In this document: positions 58,145 through 64,000 of the stretch, in pieces
Layout of the letters: each line of letters starts with the position of its first letter
Position numbering within the stretch: position 1 is the first letter of the stretch
Source: Aquiluna sp.
GTDB lineage: Bacteria > Actinomycetota > Actinomycetes > Actinomycetales > Microbacteriaceae
Reading direction: 5' to 3'
Length of the DNA: 64,000 bases
NCBI GenBank assembly: GCA_028822985.1
Contig: JAPKCK010000003.1
Span: forward strand, 1 to 64,000
Notes under the pieces: generated by a model
What the model saw: the letters and a program-made list of their open reading frames with translations, nothing else
What the model was told of the DNA's origin: nothing
The model's database searches: none
Made by a program: the position numbers and the translations under genes

Positions 58145-59997
58145 TTATTTTCGTTGCGGTTGCCTACTGGATGATTCTTTGGGTTACCGCATTGCCTGGG
58201 TCCGTGTCTCAGATAAAACTTTCCTATCCACGAATCGAATTTATCGAAGGGCTGAGGGCCGTTTTTCTTTTTCGTGCCCAGGGGGTAAGTCCAGACGCAA
58301 AGGCGCTAGTGGGTGGGCTTGCAATTGGTGAGCGAGAGCTCCTGTCTCAAGAGATGGCAGAAAACATGAAAACTCTCTCACTGACTCATCTGGTGGCGGT
58401 ATCTGGCGCAAATCTGGCCATAATCATGGGAGTCGTATATTTACTTACGGCCACCTTTGGGCTCGCAAGAAACATTAGATTTATATCCGCTCTTTTGGTC
58501 ATGGTCGCTTACGTTCTGGTGGTGGGTCCGGAGTCGAGTGTGCTGAGGTCGGCCACAATGGCAACTTTTGTTGCAGTAGGTCTATGGCTTGGCAGGGGAA
58601 CAAAGCCAATAATCTCATTGGCTTGGGCTGTTATTTTTTTGCTGGCTGTCGATCCAGGCTTGGCGACGGATTTTGGCTTCGCGCTTTCGGCGATTGCTAC
58701 GGTCGGGCTGTTGACGATGGCCGTCCCAATCTACAAATGGCTCACCAGCTTTATGCCTCGCCTAATCGCAATTGGCATTGCGGCAAGCTTTTCAGCCCAA
58801 CTAGCAACGACGCCAGTTTTGTTGATGCTCCAACCGTCGATCCCAATTTATTCAGTGTTGGCAAATCTCATCGTCGAGCCAGTAGTGGCTCCGGTTACAA
58901 TTCTCGGAATACTGGCCCTAATCCTTGCCTATCCGCTTCCATTTCTGAGTTCTGCAGTGAGCTACTTGGCCTCGATTGGGACCTGGTGGATAACACTGGT
59001 GGCCAACGAAGTATCAGCATGGCCGGCCGCGAGAGTTCATTTTGTGGCGGGTCCGGCCGGCATCGTCTTGGCTGCGCTTATCGTGCTTTTATGTCTTGGG
59101 ATTTACCAACCTCGGCTCGTGAAGTATCGAGCCAGCCTCGCTGCCTCACTGGCCGGGGTATTGCTCTTGTCTGCTTCCTGGTCGACCATCGATCAGATTC
59201 GGTTTCAGGGCTTTGACGGCGAGTGGGAGGTGGTCAACTGCGATGTTGGACAGGGCGATGCGCTCGTAATCAGAAGCCAGGGCGTTGTCGCCCTGATTGA
59301 TGTCGGAAGGGAACCAGAGCCGTTAGGCGAGTGTCTGGATAATTTGAAAGTGACTCAGATTGACCTATTGGTCATCACCCACTTCGATGCTGATCACGCG
59401 GGTGGAATCTATGGTGCGCTAGATGGGAGAAAAGTAAAAACAGCCGTTATCTCAGGATTTACTGACGATCGCCCCTTGGTCTCCTTGGTTGCCTCCGCTC
59501 TTTCTCGGGCGCGGGTGGAGGTACTAACTGGCTTTGCTGGCATGGGCGGAAAGCTTGGCGAGCTCAACTGGAAAGTTCTGGCTCCAACTGCGAAGGCCAC
59601 CGAAGCCAAGGACAGCAATGATGCATCGGTAATAGTGGCTTTCACAGGTGAGAGGTATGGCGTACTCGCACTGGGTGACTTGGGGGCTGCCGGTCAAACA
59701 CGCTTGATGAGGAATGCCGGCGGAGCCTTGAGCGAACTGGCGCAATTGCCGCTTTTACTAAAGGTCGCTCACCATGGCTCCGCTGATCAATCAAGTCAAC
59801 TATTTGAACTTCTTTCTGCTGATGTGGCCATCTTTTCAGTTGGGCAGAATCCCTACGGGCATCCGACTAAGAAAGCACTGGATCAAGCGACTCTCAGCGG
59901 GGCATTAGTAGTGAGAACTGATGAACTTGGCTCTGTCGCCTTTAGATTCGAAGAGCAATCATGGAAGATTTCAAGCGCGGGTAAACTAACGGCGTGA
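58141..59997 (+). CDS. comEC: ComEC/Rec2-family DNA uptake channel
   Basis: A 618-residue membrane protein with about eight to ten helices (Competence domain, SLTHLVAVSGANLAIIMG) followed by a metallo-beta-lactamase-like C-terminal domain (THFDADHAGGIYGAL, KVAHHGSADQS). It is the predicted channel that takes single-stranded DNA across the membrane in transformation. It starts at GTG, overlapping comEA by four bases, and overlaps holA by four. Confidence 0.9.
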   Translation: MIIFVAVAYWMILWVTALPGSVSQIKLSYPRIEFIEGLRAVFLFRAQGVSPDAKALVGGLAIGERELLSQEMAENMKTLSLTHLVAVSGANLAIIMGVVYLLTATFGLARNIRFISALLVMVAYVLVVGPESSVLRSATMATFVAVGLWLGRGTKPIISLAWAVIFLLAVDPGLATDFGFALSAIATVGLLTMAVPIYKWLTSFMPRLIAIGIAASFSAQLATTPVLLMLQPSIPIYSVLANLIVEPVVAPVTILGILALILAYPLPFLSSAVSYLASIGTWWITLVANEVSAWPAARVHFVAGPAGIVLAALIVLLCLGIYQPRLVKYRASLAASLAGVLLLSASWSTIDQIRFQGFDGEWEVVNCDVGQGDALVIRSQGVVALIDVGREPEPLGECLDNLKVTQIDLLVITHFDADHAGGIYGALDGRKVKTAVISGFTDDRPLVSLVASALSRARVEVLTGFAGMGGKLGELNWKVLAPTAKATEAKDSNDASVIVAFTGERYGVLALGDLGAAGQTRLMRNAGGALSELAQLPLLLKVAHHGSADQSSQLFELLSADVAIFSVGQNPYGHPTKKALDQATLSGALVVRTDELGSVAFRFEEQSWKISSAGKLTA

Positions 59998-60956
59998 CTA
60001 ATGGACGAACGGTTAGCTGGCATCAGGCCGAGCCTGCCAACCTTGTCTTGATATCCGGTCCTGAGTCCTACTTTGCATCGCGCGCAACCAGGTTGATAAA
60101 GGATAAGTTGCGAGCGAGTCACGAAAATTTAGAGGTAAACGAGGTTGCCGATGGAGAATATTCCCCAGGCTTGATTTTTAGCTTGGCTTCACCCTCACTG
60201 TTTAATGAGCCGCGCCTTGTAATCATTAGCGCCGCCTCCGAGGGCTTGGCCGAAGATTTAGGGCAGCTGCTAACAGATCCTGCGGAAAATTGCACGATAG
60301 TGGTCCGTATTCCTAACCTTGTTGGCCACAATGGCAAACTTAAAAAGCAACTTTCTGCATCCGCCCTAAACATTTCCTGCGAAGAAGTGAAAAAAGACGC
60401 CGATCGGATCGATTTTATAAAGCGAGAATTTCAGAGATTTCAGACTCCAGTTGACCAGCCGGCCATTAGGGCTCTGGTGGCTGCCTTCGGTTCAGATATG
60501 GGTGAGCTAGGCGCCGCTTGTGATCAATTGGCAAATTCAGGGGCTTCGAAAGTCTCGCTCGTTGAAGTGGAGCGAACTTTTCAAGGCAGGGTGGAGACAA
60601 ACGCGTTCAAAATTGCCGATGCTGCGCTGGCGGGTAATGCGGGTGAGGCTATAAGGCTATTTCGACACGGGTCTGCAACCGGCATTGACAGTGTTGCCCT
60701 CACCGCAGCACTTTCTATGAAGATCCGACAGCTAGCCAGGCTTTTTAATGACAGGAATGCCCCTGCTGCCGCAATTGGAATGCAACCATGGCAGCAGGAT
60801 CGGGCGATAAAGGAACTAGCCGGCTGGAGCGAGCCTCAACTAATCGAGCTTGTGCAGCTGGCAGCCCAAACTGATTTCGATGTAAAGGGCGCGAGCAGAG
60901 ATCCGGAATACTCAATAGAAATGCTCTTATTGGCGATGGCTAAATCTGGGCAATAA
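59994..60956 (+). CDS. holA: DNA polymerase III delta subunit
   Basis: A 320-residue clamp-loader subunit; it opens the beta clamp. The N-terminal domain starts with LVLISGPESYFASRA; the AAA+ fold follows with no Walker A, as normal for delta. It begins at GTG 59994, inside the comEC end, as in other actinobacteria (Rv2413c). A strong terminator follows directly. Confidence 0.9.
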   Translation: MTNGRTVSWHQAEPANLVLISGPESYFASRATRLIKDKLRASHENLEVNEVADGEYSPGLIFSLASPSLFNEPRLVIISAASEGLAEDLGQLLTDPAENCTIVVRIPNLVGHNGKLKKQLSASALNISCEEVKKDADRIDFIKREFQRFQTPVDQPAIRALVAAFGSDMGELGAACDQLANSGASKVSLVEVERTFQGRVETNAFKIADAALAGNAGEAIRLFRHGSATGIDSVALTAALSMKIRQLARLFNDRNAPAAAIGMQPWQQDRAIKELAGWSEPQLIELVQLAAQTDFDVKGASRDPEYSIEMLLLAMAKSGQ

Positions 60957-60983
60957 AAAACCGGGCCATCAGCCCGGTTTTTT
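60955..60983. terminator. Bidirectional terminator between holA and rpsT
   Basis: AAAAAACCGGGC pairs with GCCCGGTTTTTT around the loop CATCA, a perfect 12-base stem with A- and T-runs on the outside, so it works from both strands. It separates convergent holA and rpsT. Confidence 0.92.
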
Positions 60984-60994
60984 GAAAAAGCTTT

Positions 60995-61255
60995 TTAGAG
61001 GCTATTTACCTTCTTGGCAATAGCTGACTTGCGGTTGGCTGCCTGGTTCTTGTGAATGACACCCTTGCTGACCGCCTTATCAATCTTCTTGTTGGCCCCA
61101 ACGAGTGCAGCTGCAGCTGCAGCCTTGTCGCCGGCTGTGCTTGCATCGCGCACTGCACGGATTGCGGACTTGACTTCGGTCTTAACAGCCTTGTTGCGGT
61201 CCTCGGACTTCTGGTTAGTTCCGATGCGCTTTATCTTGGACTTGATGTTTGCCAT
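60995..61255 (-). CDS. rpsT: 30S ribosomal protein S20
   Basis: An 86-residue helical S20 with the family start [20 protein letters not shown] and a basic pattern along the chain. It binds 16S rRNA helices 9 and 44. It lies between holA and lepA on the opposite strand, as in M. tuberculosis. A hairpin with a U-run lies in its leader. Confidence 0.95.
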   Translation of the reverse strand: MANIKSKIKRIGTNQKSEDRNKAVKTEVKSAIRAVRDASTAGDKAAAAAALVGANKKIDKAVSKGVIHKNQAANRKSAIAKKVNSL

Positions 61256-61273
61256 GTTCTACTTTCTCTGGCC

Positions 61274-61300
61274 AAAAAATTTTGCGGAGTAAATCTCCGC
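61274..61300 (-). terminator. Hairpin plus U-run in the rpsT leader
   Basis: Read on the minus strand, GCGGAG and CTCCGC form a 6-base stem around ATTTA, followed by AAAA and TTTTTT. It lies between the predicted rpsT start site and its ribosome binding site. It resembles an attenuator, possibly for S20 autoregulation. Confidence 0.4.
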
Positions 61301-61312
61301 GAACAAGGCAAA

Positions 61313-61341
61313 ACTCTATCAGTTTGGCTCCTGTCGAGCAA
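61313..61341 (-). promoter_or_regulatory. Candidate promoter for rpsT
   Basis: On the minus strand, TTGCTC, a 17-base spacer and TAGAGT give a -35/-10 pair placing the start site near 61305, just before the leader hairpin. The -35 hexamer is the same as upstream of rplU. Confidence 0.45.
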
Positions 61342-61390
61342 GCATCATGGGAGAATGACTTAGTTACATTCATTCATAAACGAGGTTTAT

Positions 61391-63247
61391 TTGTCTCCAC
61401 GCGCACGGTCTGCTCTCGAGCCGTCTCTCACCGACCAGGATCAAATACGCAATTTCTGCATAATTGCCCACATTGATCACGGTAAATCGACCCTTGCAGA
61501 TCGGATGCTTCAGCTGACTGGAATAGTTGAAGACCGTCAAATGCGGGCGCAATATTTGGACCGCATGGACATTGAGCGAGAGCGCGGAATCACGATTAAG
61601 TCTCAAGCCGTTCGGCTGCCATGGGAGTTTAATAATGAGACTTTCGCACTAAACATGATTGACACACCCGGCCACGTGGACTTCACCTACGAGGTTTCTA
61701 GGTCCTTGGCCGCCTGCGAGGGTGCAGTTTTGCTTGTGGACGCGGCTCAAGGGATAGAAGCACAGACGCTGGCCAATCTTTACCTAGCGATGGAAAACGA
61801 CCTGGAGATCATTCCGGTTCTAAATAAAATTGACCTTCCAGCAGCTCAAACTGAGAAATACGCGGAGGAACTTGCCAACCTGATTGGTGGATCCCCAGAT
61901 GACTGCTTGAGAGTTTCGGGTAAAACCGGTGTTGGAGTGGAAGAGCTTCTTGACCGAATCGTTCAGCGAGTGCCTGCGCCAAAGGGTGACATCAATGCTC
62001 CTGCCCGAGCAATGATCTTCGATTCTGTTTATGACAGCTACCGCGGTGTAGTCACCTACGTCAGAATGATTGACGGTCGACTGTCCTCTCGGGAGCAGAT
62101 CCAGATGATGTCAACCAGGGCAGTGCACGAGCTGTTGGAGATAGGCGTCATTAGCCCAGAACCAGTAGTCACGAAGGGCTTATCCGCCGGCGAGGTGGGT
62201 TATTTGATAACCGGAGTTAAGGACGTGAGGCTGTCAAAGGTCGGCGACACTGTGACTACTAAAGATAAGCCCGCAACTGCTTCCCTGAAGGGTTATGCCG
62301 AGCCAAAGCCCATGGTTTTTTCTGGTATTTATCCCATTGATGGCAGCGATTACCCAAATCTAAGAGAGGCACTGGACAAGCTCCGTCTCTCCGATGCCTC
62401 ACTGGTCTACGAGCCGGAAACATCGGCCGCGCTTGGATTTGGCTTTCGCTGTGGCTTTTTGGGGCTATTGCACCTCGAGATAATTACCGAGCGACTTGAG
62501 CGAGAATTCAACCTCTCTCTAATTGCGACGGCTCCATCGGTGGTTTATCAGGTCACTCGCGAGGACAACACCGAGTTCATAGTCACTAACCCGTCTGAGT
62601 TTCCCGAGGGAAAAATAAAGGTAGTGAAAGAGCCGATTGTAAAGGCCACAATTTTGAGCCCAAAGGACTACGTGGGCACAATCATGGATCTGTGTCAAAC
62701 CCGTCGCGGGACGATGATTGACATGCAATACCTAGGTGAAGACCGAGTTCAACTCCGCTATCAGCTTCCGCTAGCTGAAATCGTTTTTGACTTTTTTGAC
62801 CAGCTAAAAAGCAAGACTCAGGGTTACGGCTCTTTGGACTATGAAGAAGCCGGCTATCTTCCAGGCGATTTGGTAAAGGTAGATTTGCTACTTCAGGGCG
62901 AAAAAGTAGATGCCTTCAGCTCAATTGTTCACAAGGACAAAGCGTATGGCCACGGGACAAAAATCACGGCGAAGCTCCGCGAGCTAATACCGAGACAGCA
63001 GTTTGAGGTTCCAATTCAAGCGGCGGTGGGCTCAAGAATCATTGCCCGTGAGAGCGTTCGTGCTGTCAGGAAAGATGTGTTGGCTAAATGCTACGGCGGC
63101 GACATAAGCAGAAAACGAAAGCTTCTTGAAAAGCAAAAAGAGGGCAAGAAGCGAATGAAGATGGTGGGCCGAGTAGAAGTGCCGCAGGACGCGTTTATAA
63201 AAGCACTTTCCTCGGACGAGACCTCGAGCACGGAAAAGAAAAAGTAG
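61391..63247 (+). CDS. lepA: Elongation factor 4 (LepA) GTPase
   Basis: A 618-residue translational GTPase with P-loop [23 protein letters not shown], and the LepA-specific C-terminal domain ([21 protein letters not shown]). It acts on stalled or initiating ribosomes. The start is TTG 61391. hemW follows immediately. Confidence 0.95.
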   Translation: MSPRARSALEPSLTDQDQIRNFCIIAHIDHGKSTLADRMLQLTGIVEDRQMRAQYLDRMDIERERGITIKSQAVRLPWEFNNETFALNMIDTPGHVDFTYEVSRSLAACEGAVLLVDAAQGIEAQTLANLYLAMENDLEIIPVLNKIDLPAAQTEKYAEELANLIGGSPDDCLRVSGKTGVGVEELLDRIVQRVPAPKGDINAPARAMIFDSVYDSYRGVVTYVRMIDGRLSSREQIQMMSTRAVHELLEIGVISPEPVVTKGLSAGEVGYLITGVKDVRLSKVGDTVTTKDKPATASLKGYAEPKPMVFSGIYPIDGSDYPNLREALDKLRLSDASLVYEPETSAALGFGFRCGFLGLLHLEIITERLEREFNLSLIATAPSVVYQVTREDNTEFIVTNPSEFPEGKIKVVKEPIVKATILSPKDYVGTIMDLCQTRRGTMIDMQYLGEDRVQLRYQLPLAEIVFDFFDQLKSKTQGYGSLDYEEAGYLPGDLVKVDLLLQGEKVDAFSSIVHKDKAYGHGTKITAKLRELIPRQQFEVPIQAAVGSRIIARESVRAVRKDVLAKCYGGDISRKRKLLEKQKEGKKRMKMVGRVEVPQDAFIKALSSDETSSTEKKK

Positions 63248-64000
63248 TGTCGGCTAGCTTGCCGCTGGGGCTGCCGTGGCCAGAGTCGAACCTGATACCT
63301 CCAAGGTTCGATGAGTCGAAATCCTTTCACGCCTATGTTCACATTCCGTTTTGCGAATTTAGGTGCGGCTATTGTGATTTCAATACCTACACCGCGAAGG
63401 AAATCGGCGGGCTATCCCAGTCAAGTTTCCACGAGTCCCTAATTACCGAAATAGATGCCAGTGCGAAGATTCTAAAAAACTCTGGTTATCCGAAGCGAGG
63501 TCTTTCGACCCTGTTTTTCGGTGGCGGAACACCATCACTTTTTACCAGTAATCAAATTGAGCGCATCATGGCAAGCCTGAGAAATCATTATGGTTTTTTA
63601 CCGGACATCGAAATAACACTGGAGGCTAACCCCGAATCGGCAAGTCCTCAGTATTTAGAGCAACTGGCCGCCATAGGAGTAAACAGAATCAGCCTGGGGG
63701 TTCAGAGCTTCGATCCAAAGGTTCTAGAGACACTAGAGCGAGTTCATGATCCCGACAAGGTTGCCCCAATCTTGAAAGCCGCGGCCGCACTGGGGTTAGA
63801 AAGCAGTCTCGATTTGATTTACGGGGCTCCAAACGAGTCTCTTGATTCTTGGAAAAATACCGTTGAAATCGCCGCGTCGATGGGCACCAAGCATGTATCT
63901 GCCTACTCCCTGATTGTTGAACCGGGAACAAAGCTTGCCAGGCAAATCAAGGTCGGCGAATTGCCTGAAACAGATGATGACTTGGACGCGGAGAAGTTTG
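63247..64000 (+). CDS. hemW: HemW-like radical SAM protein, 5' part, runs off the window
   Basis: The frame from GTG 63247 shares the last base of the lepA stop (TAGTG) and stays open to the window end (251 codons). The radical-SAM cysteine motif is CEFRCGYC in HIPFCEFRCGYCDFNTYT, followed by FFGGGTPSLF, LEANPES and GVNRISLGVQSFDPKVLETL. These match the HemW/HemN-like haem chaperone of actinobacteria (Rv2388c) rather than the true coproporphyrinogen oxidase. The C-terminal HemN domain lies beyond the window. Confidence 0.9.
   Translation, partial: MSASLPLGLPWPESNLIPPRFDESKSFHAYVHIPFCEFRCGYCDFNTYTAKEIGGLSQSSFHESLITEIDASAKILKNSGYPKRGLSTLFFGGGTPSLFTSNQIERIMASLRNHYGFLPDIEITLEANPESASPQYLEQLAAIGVNRISLGVQSFDPKVLETLERVHDPDKVAPILKAAAALGLESSLDLIYGAPNESLDSWKNTVEIAASMGTKHVSAYSLIVEPGTKLARQIKVGELPETDDDLDAEKF

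Overview
The window looks like a chromosome segment from a small-genome, moderate-GC actinobacterium, most likely of the family Microbacteriaceae (the freshwater 'Luna' type, Rhodoluna/Aquiluna relatives, would fit). I base this on protein type (actinobacterial IleS, ValS, LeuS, Ndk, GlbO, PepN, paired ClpP1/ClpP2), frequent GTG and TTG starts, very tight gene packing and a base composition near one half G+C by eye. No rRNA, CRISPR array, insertion sequence or prophage is visible.

Layout. (1) Positions 1-366 hold the C-terminal part of a PfkB/ribokinase-like gene with an in-frame stop just upstream. (2) 371-9063 is a nine-gene leftward run headed by an Lrp-type regulator: PLP decarboxylase, N-carbamoylputrescine amidase, agmatine deiminase, DUF885 hydrolase, argG, deoD, DoxX-like protein and a LysE-type exporter. 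It reads as an arginine/agmatine/putrescine module. Alanine dehydrogenase is divergent from the regulator. (3) 10330-12478 carries a small membrane protein, thioredoxin, an EamA transporter and msrA. (4) 12564-45885 is core: second ssb, ettA, tesB, glbO, mscS, pepN, an antiporter, rpiB, nei, tRNA-Gly, tRNA-Pro, tig, clpP1, clpP2, clpX, a BenE transporter, valS, ileS, folC, DUF4233, ndk, VKOR, rne, rplU, rpmA, obg, proB, proA, nadD, rsfS and tRNA-Ala. (5) 45886-48388 is a small accessory stretch with selO, a high-GC fragment resembling the N-terminus of a GNAT acetyltransferase, and 0.8 kb with no intact gene. (6) 48389-64000 carries a BI-1 family protein, dnaE2 with a small partner gene under an SOS box, pabC/pabB, leuS, comEA, comEC, holA, rpsT, lepA and the 5' part of hemW.

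Most of blocks 4 and 6 is collinear with the Mycobacterium tuberculosis Rv2478c to Rv2388c region as I remember it. This supports many calls and shows where this lineage has inserted or lost genes.

The most interesting non-coding signals are: a LexA-type site nested in a long inverted repeat that overlaps the ribosome binding site ahead of the dnaE2 operon; a ClgR-type operator ahead of clpP1P2; an Arg-rich leader ORF ahead of rne; a C6-loop hairpin and long inverted repeat between ssb and ettA; and a hairpin plus U-run in the rpsT leader. I did not find a clearly new defence or mobile system.
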